Assembly (NCBI GenBank): GCA_028872975.1
Contig: JAGWNV010000117.1
Coordinates: forward strand, 1 to 7,689
Length of the DNA: 7,689 bases
Origin: Acidobacteriota bacterium
GTDB lineage: Bacteria > Actinomycetota > Acidimicrobiia > Acidimicrobiales > UBA8190
Direction: 5' to 3'
Both the position numbers and the translations under genes were made by a program. Under the pieces are notes generated by a model. That model saw only the letters and a list, made by a program, of their open reading frames with translations, did not search any database and was not told the origin of the DNA. This document shows, one piece after another, positions 1 through 6,173 of the stretch (position 1 is the first letter of the stretch; each line of letters begins with the position of its first letter).

Positions 1-561
1 GATCCAGGCCTCAAGTCCGAGACATGGCGAGTCGAAGTCCGTCGGCCTCGCTTCGAACATCCCAGGCTGTCGGCGAAATGGTTCAAGATTCGTCCCGAAA
101 AAGAGCTGCCAGGGTACCGATATACAATATGGATCGACGGTGGCATCGTCCTTTCGACCGCGTCTTTCGCTGACACCGTACTCTCGGCACTCAACGGCAG
201 CGGGCTGGCGTTCTTCAAGCACCCGGTTCGCGAGAACATCTTCGACGAAGCCGAGGCATCGAAGACCTTGCCGAAGTACGCCGCATTGCCGCTGATCGAA
301 CAAGTCGAGCATTACCGCAATCGCGGCTACCCGGGTACGAACGGTCTCTTTGCGGCAGGGGTGATCGTGCGTGACAACAGTAAGCGTGCCCTACGGAGTT
401 TCGGTCGGCGGTGGATGCGCGAGAACCTTCGTTGGACATACCAGGACCAGCTGAGTCTGCCCTACGTGTTGTGGAGATCGGGGATCACCCCGGGAACCAT
501 CCCGTACGACCTCTGGGACAACCCCCTGTTCTCGCTTCGAGAACACAACAGCGAACTGTGA
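1..561 (+). CDS. DUF616 / TOD1-MUCI70-type glycosyltransferase-like protein, 3' part
   Basis: The open frame enters from the left edge without a start and ends at TGA 559-561, leaving the C-terminal 186 residues. They resemble the DUF616 (TOD1/MUCI70 glycosyltransferase-like) domain: HPRLSAKWFK at about residues 20-29, YTIWIDGGIVL at 41-51 with an acidic residue after a hydrophobic strand as in GT-A folds, an FKHPVREN segment at 72-79, a conserved-looking EHYRNRGYPGTNGLF block near 104, and a DQLSLPYVLW motif near the end. Known members are putative glycosyltransferases of plant and bacterial glycans; donor and acceptor here are unknown. No signal peptide can be judged because the N-terminus is missing. 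GC is roughly in the high fifties percent, clearly below the neighbours, and A/T third positions are frequent, which suggests transfer or a surface-glycan locus to the left. It faces the lyase gene tail to tail with a 57-bp gap that has no convincing terminator. The family call rests on motif recall. Confidence 0.75.
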   Translation, partial: DPGLKSETWRVEVRRPRFEHPRLSAKWFKIRPEKELPGYRYTIWIDGGIVLSTASFADTVLSALNGSGLAFFKHPVRENIFDEAEASKTLPKYAALPLIEQVEHYRNRGYPGTNGLFAAGVIVRDNSKRALRSFGRRWMRENLRWTYQDQLSLPYVLWRSGITPGTIPYDLWDNPLFSLREHNSEL

Positions 562-618
562 TCTGAGTTGGGGAGTGCCCGGTCACCGGACGGGTGGTTC
601 GGCAATTGTCGGACAACG

Positions 619-1557
619 TCAGCCAGACGAGCGTCGGAGCCCGGCTCGTTCCCCTCGCACTACGAACTTGGTCGCCATCTTGCGGCTCGCCTCGTCGATC
701 ATCTCGTCGCCGAACATGACGGCGCCCTTCCGGTCGTCCTCGGTGGCCTTCTGGTAGGCGTCGAGGATGTCCCACGCCCGGTCGAACTGCTCCTGGGTGG
801 GTGAGTACATCTCGTTCAAGACCGTCACCTGGTCCGGCGTGAGGGCCCATTTTCCGTCGTAGCCGAGCACCCTGGTGCGCTGGGTGAAGTCCCGCAGGCC
901 CTCCATGTCCTTCACCTTGAGGTAGGGGCCGTCGATGACCTGGAGCCCGTTGGCCCGGCCGGCCATGAGGATGCGGGAGAACACGTAGTTGAAGTGGTCG
1001 CCGGGGTACTCGGGGATCTGCACGCCCCCGGTCAGCACCGGCATCTCCATGGAGGCGGCGAAGTCGGCGGGGCCGAAGATGATCGTCTCCAGCCGGGGCG
1101 AGGCGGCGCAGATCTCGTCCACGTTGATGAGCCCGCGCGTGGTCTCGATCTGGGCCTCGATCCCGATGTGGCCCAAAGGCAGCCCGCTACGCTTCTCCAC
1201 CTGGGTGAGGAGGAGGTCGAGGGCGACGACCTCGGCCGCCGACTGGACCTTGGGCAGCATGACCTCGTCGAGCCGCTCGCCGGCGCTTCCCACCACCTCG
1301 ATCACGTCGCCATAGGTCCACTCCGTGTCCCAGGCGTTGATCCGGACGCACAGCACCCGCTCGTCCCAGCTCTGCTTGCGGATGGCCTCGACCACCTTGG
1401 CCCGGGCGGCGTCCTTCTCGAGTGGGGCGACCGAGTCCTCGAGGTCGAGGAACGACATGTCGGCCGGGACCGTGGGCGCCTTCTCCAGGAACCGGTCGTT
1501 GGAGCCGGGCGTGGAGAAACAGGACCGGCGGGGCAGGTTGCGACTGCGTTCGGACAT
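619..1557 (-). CDS. HpcH/HpaI aldolase / CitE-family CoA-ester lyase, L-malyl-CoA/beta-methylmalyl-CoA lyase-like
   Basis: A 312-residue TIM-barrel lyase of the CitE/malyl-CoA lyase group, close to the length of the approximately 318-residue Rhodobacter Mcl1. Visible hallmarks: FSTPGSNDRFLEKA at 14-27, the FLDLEDSVAP loop at 36-45, VRIN with Arg72 (substrate carboxylate/CoA-thioester contact in the family), PKV at 102-104, Glu138 in EAQIETTRGL and Asp165 in GPADFAASMEM as the expected Mg2+ ligands, then VIDGPY and LGYDGKWALTPDQV in the C-terminal half. Characterised relatives cleave (S)-malyl-CoA to acetyl-CoA plus glyoxylate, or beta-methylmalyl-CoA to propionyl-CoA plus glyoxylate, and act in the cytoplasm. 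No other glyoxylate-assimilation or ethylmalonyl-CoA gene lies nearby, so the substrate is not fixed; a malyl-CoA thioesterase or another CoA-ester lyase is possible. The ATG at 1555-1557 has no Shine-Dalgarno but lies 7 nt after a TAGCAT -10 box, which supports this start and leaderless translation. It follows the DUF885 gene by 67 bp in the same direction. Confidence 0.88.
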   Translation of the reverse strand: MSERSRNLPRRSCFSTPGSNDRFLEKAPTVPADMSFLDLEDSVAPLEKDAARAKVVEAIRKQSWDERVLCVRINAWDTEWTYGDVIEVVGSAGERLDEVMLPKVQSAAEVVALDLLLTQVEKRSGLPLGHIGIEAQIETTRGLINVDEICAASPRLETIIFGPADFAASMEMPVLTGGVQIPEYPGDHFNYVFSRILMAGRANGLQVIDGPYLKVKDMEGLRDFTQRTRVLGYDGKWALTPDQVTVLNEMYSPTQEQFDRAWDILDAYQKATEDDRKGAVMFGDEMIDEASRKMATKFVVRGERAGLRRSSG

Positions 1558-1564
1558 GGCGCCG

Positions 1565-1570
1565 ATGCTA
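1565..1570 (-). promoter_or_regulatory. -10 box (TAGCAT) of the CoA-ester lyase, leaderless
   Basis: On the minus strand the sequence reads CCGG-TAGCAT-N7-ATG. The hexamer fits the actinobacterial TAnnnT consensus, and the 7-nt spacing puts the transcription start at or next to the A of the start codon. A weak -35 candidate, TTGGAG (plus 1589-1594), lies 18 nt upstream. There is no Shine-Dalgarno between box and ATG. The box is in the 67-bp gap after the DUF885 stop, so the lyase can be transcribed on its own. Confidence 0.6.
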
Positions 1571-1624
1571 CCGGCGCTGCCTACGACCCTCCAAAGGTGA
1601 ACGGCACCCCGCCGAGCAGCGCCG

Positions 1625-2833
1625 TCAGGCGCCGAGGTCGGCCGGCGTCATCTGCTCGGTGACGAGCCGGGCGAAACGTGCCGGGTCGCCGGCGACGAAC
1701 CGCCGGCACAACGGCAGGCCCTCGGTGTAACAGAAGACGTAGGCGCGCCAGGTGGGGTGCAGGAGGAACTCGACGGCCTTGGCCGCTCGCTGGCGGGGCA
1801 GGAGGGCCCAGCGCGCCACCTCGTCGACCACGCCGTCCTCGTCGGCGCCCTCGGCGTGCAGCCGCAGGGCGGCGTTGGCCCGGACGGCCGAGAGCGCCTC
1901 ACCCGCTTCGGCGACGGCGGCCACGACCTCGGTGTCGTAGCGGATCCCGAGGGGGCGCAGGTGCTCGGCCACCACCTCCTCGGGGCGCCTGCCCACCACG
2001 ACCTCGAGGCCGAGGTCGGCGAGCCCCTCGGCGACCAGGGCGGCCGGGGTCCCCACGAGGAAGATCGACTCCTCGAGGTACCGCCGTCGGCGCACGAGCC
2101 CGGCCTCCTTGCGTGAGTGCTCGGTGTGGTGCCCGGGATAGGCCTCGTGGGCCACCAGGTGGGCGAGCGACGTGGAGAGCACGGGCAGGTCGGTGTTCAC
2201 GTCGACCCGGGACCGCAGGTCGCCGAGGTAGGTGTTGAAGCCGGACCAGGGCTTGTCGGTCACGAGCTCGAAGTCGACCTGCTCCCCGTCCGGGAGCCCG
2301 AAGAGCCGGGACGTGCGCTGGCGGAGGTCGTCGGCCAGCGAGGCGATGGCCGACGGCAGGACGTCGGTCGCCACGGCGTGGGCCTCCCGCCAGGCGATGA
2401 GGCGCTCGGGAAGCGGCCCCTCGCCGGGGAGCGCCTCGGCGAGCCGCTCGTGGGCGGCGGCGAGGACGTCCTCGGGTACCGGGGCGGGCCGCACCCCGTA
2501 ACACGCCTCGACCTCCTCGACGTAGCCGATGTCCTCGCCCGCGAGCCGACGAGCGGTGGTCAAGAGGCCGCGCACCTGGGCGGCGAGCCACGCCCGGCGA
2601 CGGGGGTCCTCGGCGGAGTCGGCGTCGAGCGGCACCCCGGCCTCGAGCTCGGCGAGGAGCCGGCGCGCCCGGTCGGCCAGCAGGGCCGGTGCCCGGGGCG
2701 GCTCGGCCGCCGTCTGGGCGGCGAGCTCGGCAGGGCCGTAGTAGGCGTCGACGAGGCCCTCGACGTGGCGGCCGAGACCCAGGCCGATCTCGAGGTACTG
2801 CGCCACGCAGCCGGCGGCCGCTCCGGCGCTCAC
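1625..2833 (-). CDS. DUF885 family protein, putative zinc metallohydrolase (short form)
   Basis: 402 residues. The decisive motif is HEAYPGHH at 229-236, the HExxxGHH signature of DUF885 proteins, followed by an EGLADLGLE segment with Glu269 as a likely third metal ligand. This arrangement resembles gluzincin-type zinc peptidases, and DUF885 proteins are generally regarded as putative metallopeptidases; I know of no settled substrate. A KPWSGFNTYLGDLRSRVDVN block (194-213) and ARLVTEQMTPADLG at the end also look family-typical. Many DUF885 proteins have about 550-600 residues and are often exported; this one is shorter, and its N-terminus has no convincing signal peptide, so a cytoplasmic location is inferred. 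The start is GTG (plus 2831-2833); its last two bases form part of the TGA stop of the upstream dienelactone hydrolase (GTGA, 4-nt overlap), implying translational coupling and co-expression. No separate promoter was seen. The protein is very rich in Ala, Leu, Glu and Arg. Confidence 0.82.
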   Translation of the reverse strand: MSAGAAAGCVAQYLEIGLGLGRHVEGLVDAYYGPAELAAQTAAEPPRAPALLADRARRLLAELEAGVPLDADSAEDPRRRAWLAAQVRGLLTTARRLAGEDIGYVEEVEACYGVRPAPVPEDVLAAAHERLAEALPGEGPLPERLIAWREAHAVATDVLPSAIASLADDLRQRTSRLFGLPDGEQVDFELVTDKPWSGFNTYLGDLRSRVDVNTDLPVLSTSLAHLVAHEAYPGHHTEHSRKEAGLVRRRRYLEESIFLVGTPAALVAEGLADLGLEVVVGRRPEEVVAEHLRPLGIRYDTEVVAAVAEAGEALSAVRANAALRLHAEGADEDGVVDEVARWALLPRQRAAKAVEFLLHPTWRAYVFCYTEGLPLCRRFVAGDPARFARLVTEQMTPADLGA

Positions 2834-3516
2834 CCCAGTTGGGCGTGGAGGAAGTCGACGGTGCGCCGCCAGGCCAGCCCCGACGCCTCGGCGTCGTGGA
2901 CCTCAGGGCGGGTGTCGTTGAAGAAGGCGTGCTGGGCGCCGTCGTAGACGTGGGACTCGGCCTGCTTTCCGAGCGCCCGGAGGGTGGCCTCGAGGTCGGC
3001 GGCCGCCGCCGGCGAGAAGAACTCGTCGCGCCCGGCGATGTGCATGAGCACCGGGGCGTCGAGTTTGGCGTAGTCGGGCCGGGCTTCGGGCCACGGGATG
3101 AGGCCGTAGAAGGGGACGCAGGCGCCCACGGCGTCGGGCCGCTGGCAGGCGAGGACCAGGGCCAGGCCCCCGCCCATGCAGAACCCGACCACGCCGACCC
3201 GCGATCCCGAGGCGCGCCGGGACAGCTCGTCGACCGCCCCCGACAGGTCCCTGCCGGCGCGGCCCAGGTCGAGGGCCATCATCTCCTTGCCGGCCTCGTC
3301 GGGCTCGCCGACCGGGACCTTCGTGCCGTGGTAGAGGTCGGGCGCCAGGGCCGTAAAGCCTTCGGCGGCGAACCGGTCGGCCACGTCGGCGATGTGAGGC
3401 ACGAGCCCCCACCACTCCTGGATGACGACCACCCCGGGCCCGGGTCCCGACGCCGGCGAGGCGAGATACCCGCCCCCGGTGCCGCCGTTGCTCGGGAACT
3501 CGATCTCCTCGCCCAT
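2830..3516 (-). CDS. Dienelactone hydrolase family protein
   Basis: 228 residues, an alpha/beta-hydrolase of the dienelactone hydrolase (carboxymethylenebutenolidase) family, typically 230-250 residues. The whole active site is visible: Glu34 in VVIQEWWGL, the nucleophile Cys113 in VGFCMGG (nucleophile elbow), Asp164 in HIAGRDEFF and His196 in GAQHAFF, matching the family's Cys-Asp-His triad with its conserved Glu. Characterised members hydrolyse cis- or trans-dienelactone to maleylacetate in chloroaromatic degradation; many paralogues have unknown ester or lactone substrates, and no aromatic ring-cleavage genes are nearby, so that pathway is not implied. No signal peptide is present, so it is probably cytoplasmic. 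The ATG at 3514-3516 has a clear Shine-Dalgarno (GGAGG, 5-nt spacing) and a TAGTCT -10 box 37 nt upstream. Its TGA overlaps the GTG of the DUF885 gene, forming a two-gene unit. The last residues (FLHAQLG) complete the fold, so the gene looks intact. Confidence 0.9.
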   Translation of the reverse strand: MGEEIEFPSNGGTGGGYLASPASGPGPGVVVIQEWWGLVPHIADVADRFAAEGFTALAPDLYHGTKVPVGEPDEAGKEMMALDLGRAGRDLSGAVDELSRRASGSRVGVVGFCMGGGLALVLACQRPDAVGACVPFYGLIPWPEARPDYAKLDAPVLMHIAGRDEFFSPAAAADLEATLRALGKQAESHVYDGAQHAFFNDTRPEVHDAEASGLAWRRTVDFLHAQLG

Positions 3517-3521
3517 GGCGA

Positions 3522-3559
3522 CCTCCGTCCTCGGTGGGCGCGACGCCCGCCGGAGACTA
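3522..3559 (-). promoter_or_regulatory. -10 box and Shine-Dalgarno of the dienelactone hydrolase/DUF885 pair
   Basis: On the minus strand CGG-TAGTCT (plus 3554-3559) is followed by a 37-nt interval before the ATG, with GGAGG at plus 3522-3526 ending 5 nt before the start codon. Assuming initiation about 7 nt downstream of the -10 box, the leader would be about 30 nt. It is a leadered counterpart of the leaderless promoters elsewhere in the window. No clear -35 was found; the upstream sequence is the 3' end of the eIF-2B-like gene. Confidence 0.55.
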
Positions 3560-3576
3560 CCGACGGGGTGCGCTGC

Positions 3577-4269
3577 TCACCAACGCCCCACGAGTTCCGG
3601 CGGGTCGGGGCAGTCGCAGGCGGCGAGGGCCTGGGCCACCGACACGACCCCTGCCGGCCCGCACGCCGCCGCCACCCCACCGAGGCCGACGACGGTGCCG
3701 GCGACGGCACCACCGCCGTCGAAGAAGGCCGGCACCACGGCGCGGGGACCGGAGGGCGGGCACCGGGCGAGCTCGGTGAGCGCCTGCCACAGACGCGCCG
3801 GCAGGACCCGGCCGACGCCGGCCACCACCCAGACGTCGACCTCGAGGGCCCGGGCCGCCTCGAGGAGCCCCAGGTCGTCCCCGTCGACGACCATGCCCCC
3901 GGGGCCGAAGGCGTCCACGCCGACGAGCACCACGTCGGCGGCGGCCACCTCGGCCACGCCCCCGTGGCGGACGGCGCGACGCCCGTCCAGGGCCTCCTCG
4001 AGGAGCTCGTCGGTGGGGTCGTCCTCGAGGGCGTCGGCGCATCGCGTCGCCTCCGCCAGTGCGTCCCCCGCCGCCAACAGGCGCGCCGCCACCCACCACA
4101 AGGGACCGCACGTCGGGTTGTGCTGGAGGAGCCGGCGGCAGGCGGGGAGGAGAGCGGCGGGCTCCGTCTCGGCCAGCTCGGCCAGGGCGTAGGCGGCCTC
4201 GGCGCCGAGCTCGGCCGGCCCGGCCCAGCCGGCCCGGGCGACGTAACGAAGGCGCTCGATGGGGTGCAC
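3577..4269 (-). CDS. Actinobacterial hypothetical protein, eIF-2B/ISOCOT-like, apparently shortened
   Basis: 230 residues. The N-terminal third (HPIERLRYVARAG at 2-14, then CRRLLQHNPTCGPLWWVAARLL at about 44-65, and an EDDPT motif at 82-86) resembles a family of actinobacterial hypotheticals that I recall as distantly related to the eIF-2B alpha/MtnA fold. The C-terminal half carries the pattern supporting that fold: ADVVLVGVDAFGPGGMVVDGD at 111-131, then DVWVVAGVGRVLPARLW at 145-161, a Rossmann-like arrangement of strand, Asp and Gly loop. From memory, relatives have a longer middle section between the EDDPT motif and the ADVVLV strand; here only about 25 residues separate them, so an internal deletion or reduced form is possible. 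The Gly/Ala-rich tail ends in CDCPDPPELVGRW. No catalytic function is assigned. The start is GTG (4267-4269), 9 nt after a TAGCGT -10 box and without a Shine-Dalgarno. It follows the SDR by 47 bp and precedes the dienelactone hydrolase by 60 bp on the same strand. Confidence 0.62.
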   Translation of the reverse strand: MHPIERLRYVARAGWAGPAELGAEAAYALAELAETEPAALLPACRRLLQHNPTCGPLWWVAARLLAAGDALAEATRCADALEDDPTDELLEEALDGRRAVRHGGVAEVAAADVVLVGVDAFGPGGMVVDGDDLGLLEAARALEVDVWVVAGVGRVLPARLWQALTELARCPPSGPRAVVPAFFDGGGAVAGTVVGLGGVAAACGPAGVVSVAQALAACDCPDPPELVGRW

Positions 4270-4278
4270 GCTGCCCCG

Positions 4279-4284
4279 ACGCTA
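4279..4284 (-). promoter_or_regulatory. -10 box (TAGCGT) of the eIF-2B-like gene, near-leaderless
   Basis: The minus strand reads CCGG-TAGCGT-N9-GTG within the 47-bp gap after the SDR stop. The placement predicts a 5' leader of about 0-3 nt. No Shine-Dalgarno is seen in the 9-nt interval (CGGGGCAGC). The same C(G/A)GTAGnnT string precedes most genes of the window. Confidence 0.5.
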
Positions 4285-4316
4285 CCGGCGCAGCACCACT
4301 CGGTGGCCGGCGGCGC

Positions 4317-5165
4317 TCAGCTCGGTTGCTCGGCCAGCCAGCCGGGCGGGACCCTGCCCTGGGCGTCGGCCTGCCGCGGCCCCGGCGGGTGGCCGAAGCG
4401 GTAGGCGGTGGGCGGCCAGCCCAGCTGCACGAACACCGCCTCGCCGCTCCTGCCGCTTCCGAGGCAGTGCACGACGGCCTCGGCCACCTGCTCGGCGGAG
4501 ATGAGGGGGAACCCGGCACCGGCCAGGGTTTCGCGGATGGGCCCGTCGATGAGCGGGGTGTCGACGAGGCTCGGGCACACGGCGTTGACGAGGATCCCCT
4601 GGTCGGCGAGACGCGGCGCCACGGCCCGGACGAAGCCGACCACGGCGTGCTTGGTGGCCGTGTAGAGCGGGTCGCCGGGGAAGGCGATGAGCCCTGCCAT
4701 CGACGCCGTGGCCACGACGGCCCCGGCGCCCTTCTCCGCCATCTGGGGCACGAGCGCCCGCAGGCCGAAGACGACGCCCCCCACGTTCACGCCCATGATC
4801 CGCCGGTACTGGTCGTCGGTGAAGGCGGTGACGTCCTCCTCCCCCGTCGTCACACCGGCGTTCAGCAGGGCGATGTCGGCTCCCCCGAGATCGGCAGCCA
4901 TCCTGGCCACCTCGCCCCACTGCTCCACGCTGCTCACGTCGGCGACGAGGGGCACCCCCCTGAGCTCCTCGGCGGCGCGCCGGGCGCCCTCGGCGTCCAC
5001 GTCGACACACAGCACCCGGGCTCCCCGGGTCGCCAGGGCCCGTCCGCTCGCCAGCCCGATGCCCGAGGCGGCACCGGTCACAACGGCGACCTTGCCCGCC
5101 AGCGACGGCTCGACGCCGGAGAGGGCCCCCCGCGGGGCGGACTGCTCGTGCTCGTCTGCGACCAC
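4317..5165 (-). CDS. Short-chain dehydrogenase/reductase (classical SDR)
   Basis: 282 residues, cytoplasmic NAD(P)-dependent oxidoreductase. All classical SDR elements are present: TGAASGIG at 30-37 (cofactor glycine motif), Asp55 after the second strand (VDVD), which favours NAD(H) over NADP(H), Asp76 (ADVS), NAG at 102-104, Asn127, Ser155 in the ATASMAG strand, and Tyr168-x3-Lys172 in LYTATKHA, followed by NAVCPSLVDTPLI. The substrate cannot be read from sequence. The core starts near residue 22 (LAGKVAVVTG), so there is a short hydrophilic N-terminal extension, and the C-terminus carries a Gly/Pro-rich tail after VFVQLGWPPTAYRFG. The start chosen is GTG (5163-5165) because GGAGGG lies 3 nt upstream and a TAGCGT -10 box 40 nt upstream; the same frame stays open further upstream, but that part is antisense to the Lgt-family gene. 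It is divergent from that gene across 150 bp and first of the five minus-strand genes. Confidence 0.92.
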   Translation of the reverse strand: MVADEHEQSAPRGALSGVEPSLAGKVAVVTGAASGIGLASGRALATRGARVLCVDVDAEGARRAAEELRGVPLVADVSSVEQWGEVARMAADLGGADIALLNAGVTTGEEDVTAFTDDQYRRIMGVNVGGVVFGLRALVPQMAEKGAGAVVATASMAGLIAFPGDPLYTATKHAVVGFVRAVAPRLADQGILVNAVCPSLVDTPLIDGPIRETLAGAGFPLISAEQVAEAVVHCLGSGRSGEAVFVQLGWPPTAYRFGHPPGPRQADAQGRVPPGWLAEQPS

Positions 5166-5168
5166 TTG

Positions 5169-5211
5169 CCCTCCGCTCGCCGCCGCCCGGTCGGCGGCGG
5201 TCGGCACGCTA
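5169..5211 (-). promoter_or_regulatory. -10 box and Shine-Dalgarno of the SDR gene
   Basis: Minus strand: CAG-TAGCGT (plus 5206-5211), a 40-nt interval to the GTG, and GGAGGG at plus 5169-5174, 3 nt before the GTG. It shares the divergent intergenic region with the Lgt-family promoter; the two -10 boxes are 58 nt apart and the start regions face away from each other. No convincing -35 is visible. Confidence 0.5.
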
Positions 5212-5269
5212 CTGCAGCAACGGCGTGCCGCTGTCTCGGGGGCGGTGTCGGCCGGAGGGGGGCCGGCAG

Positions 5270-5310
5270 TAGCCTGGCCGGAGCGCCCGCAAGGCGCAGG
5301 CACCCGAGGA
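5270..5310 (+). promoter_or_regulatory. -10 box and Shine-Dalgarno of the Lgt-family gene
   Basis: CAG-TAGCCT at 5270-5275 fits TAnnnT and stands 40 nt before the TTG start. GAGGA at 5306-5310 is a Shine-Dalgarno with 5-nt spacing to the TTG at 5316; it decides this start over the in-frame GTG at 5331. Confidence 0.5.
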
Positions 5311-5315
5311 CCGTC

Positions 5316-6148
5316 TTGAAGCCAATCCCCGTGTCGTTCCACATCGGGCCGCTCCTGGTCCACACCTACGGCATCGGGCTGGCCGTGACGTTCTGGCTCG
5401 CCTACCGCTACTTCGAGCGCCGCCTTCGCCGACGCGGCTACCCCACGGCGTGGGTCACGGGGATGTTCCTCTGGGTCGTGGTGAGCTCCATCGTGGGCGC
5501 CCGCACCCTCCACGTCGTCTCCAACTGGTCCTACTACTCGGCGAACCCGGGCCAGATCCTCTCCATCTGGCACGGCGGGCTCTCGTCCTTCGGCGGCCTG
5601 CTGTTCGGAGTCCCGACAGGGCTCCTCCTCGCCCGGCGCCGCTGCCCGCAGCTCGGCGTCCTCACCGCCTTCGACGTCGTGGCCCCGGTGCTCATGGCGG
5701 CTTGGGGAATCGGCCGGCTCCTCGGGCCCCAGCTGATGGTGGCCGGTGGCGGGGCGCCGACGACGGCCTGGTACGGCATGTACTACGCCGGCGAGACCGG
5801 CAAGCGCGTCCCGGTCCCCATCATCCAGTCCATCGACAGCTTCGTCATCTTCGGCGTGCTGCTCCTCGTCGAGCGCTACGTCCGCCGGCGCCCGACCGGG
5901 CTGGTGCTCTCCGTCGCCATGGGGCTTTGGGGATTGGCACGGTTCCTCGAGGAGCACTTCTGGCTGGGGACCCACGCCCAGGTCGGCTCCACTCAGTCCG
6001 AGAGCGGCATCGGACCGGTCCTCGTCCAGGGTGCCGGCCTGGCCCTGTTCGCGGCAGGCGCCCTCACGGCCCTGTGGCTGTGGAGACGGTCCGGCGCCTC
6101 GGGTACGTCCGGCGACGACCTGGACGAGCAGACGCCCCCCTCGGCTGA
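5316..6148 (+). CDS. lgt: Divergent Lgt-family (prolipoprotein diacylglyceryl transferase-like) membrane protein, probable 1-nt frameshift at 3' end
   Basis: Lgt attaches diacylglycerol from phosphatidylglycerol to the lipobox Cys of prolipoproteins in the cytoplasmic membrane. The start is TTG 5316 (GAGGA 5 nt upstream). Family-like features: FHIGPLLVHTYG at 8-19 (the Tyr of the usual HxYG), VGARTLHV at 60-67, IWHGGLSSFGG at 84-94, a GR pair at 133-134 (E. coli Arg143), and ARFLEE at 208-213 (Arg239 and Glu243 equivalents). About seven hydrophobic segments are seen, near 13-30, 47-65, 88-106, 115-132, 172-186, 196-210 and 234-256. Oddly, the signature GRxGNFxNxE reads GRLLGPQLMV, so the Asn146 and Glu151 equivalents are missing, and the E. 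coli His103 position is Phe92. Acyltransferase activity is therefore uncertain and the symbol marks family only. The frame as given has no stop until 7191-7193 (625 codons, antisense to the next genes). One extra base in the C6 run at 6135-6140 would end it at TGA 6146-6148 with 277 residues, a normal length; I annotate that end. Confidence 0.78.
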
Positions 6149-6173
6149 GGCGACCGCTCCCGTCGCCTCAGCC
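6143..6173. terminator. 12-bp hairpin between convergent genes, likely bidirectional terminator
   Basis: GGCTGAGGCGAC at 6143-6154 and its exact reverse complement at 6162-6173 enclose a 7-nt loop (CGCTCCC). The stem is 12 bp with no mismatch and GC-rich. No T-tract follows on either strand, as is common for actinobacterial terminators. It sits where the Lgt-family gene and the TIGR03084-like gene converge. Each arm contains TGA at the same offset: the right arm gives the stop of the minus-strand gene (6168-6170) and the left arm gives a plus-strand TGA (6146-6148). Confidence 0.7.

Noticed and set aside
562..618. Possible terminator hairpins (CCGGT-C-ACCGG and TTGT-CGG-ACAA) between the convergent first two genes
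   Set aside because: Stems are only 4-5 bp with loops of 1-3 nt and no T-tract; not enough for a terminator call.
994..1662. Plus-strand open frame opposite the CoA-ester lyase
   Set aside because: Rich in Gly, Asp, Leu and His with no recognisable domain; the opposite strand encodes a clear lyase with all key residues.
2689..4404. Plus-strand open frame of about 570 codons
   Set aside because: It lies opposite the dienelactone hydrolase and eIF-2B-like genes and translates to Arg/Gly/His/Pro-rich sequence without motifs, as expected for a shadow frame.
4317..5975. A minus-strand frame that would extend the SDR N-terminally by 270 residues
   Set aside because: The extension is antisense to the Lgt-family gene, resembles no known domain, and the GTG at 5165 has its own Shine-Dalgarno and -10 box.
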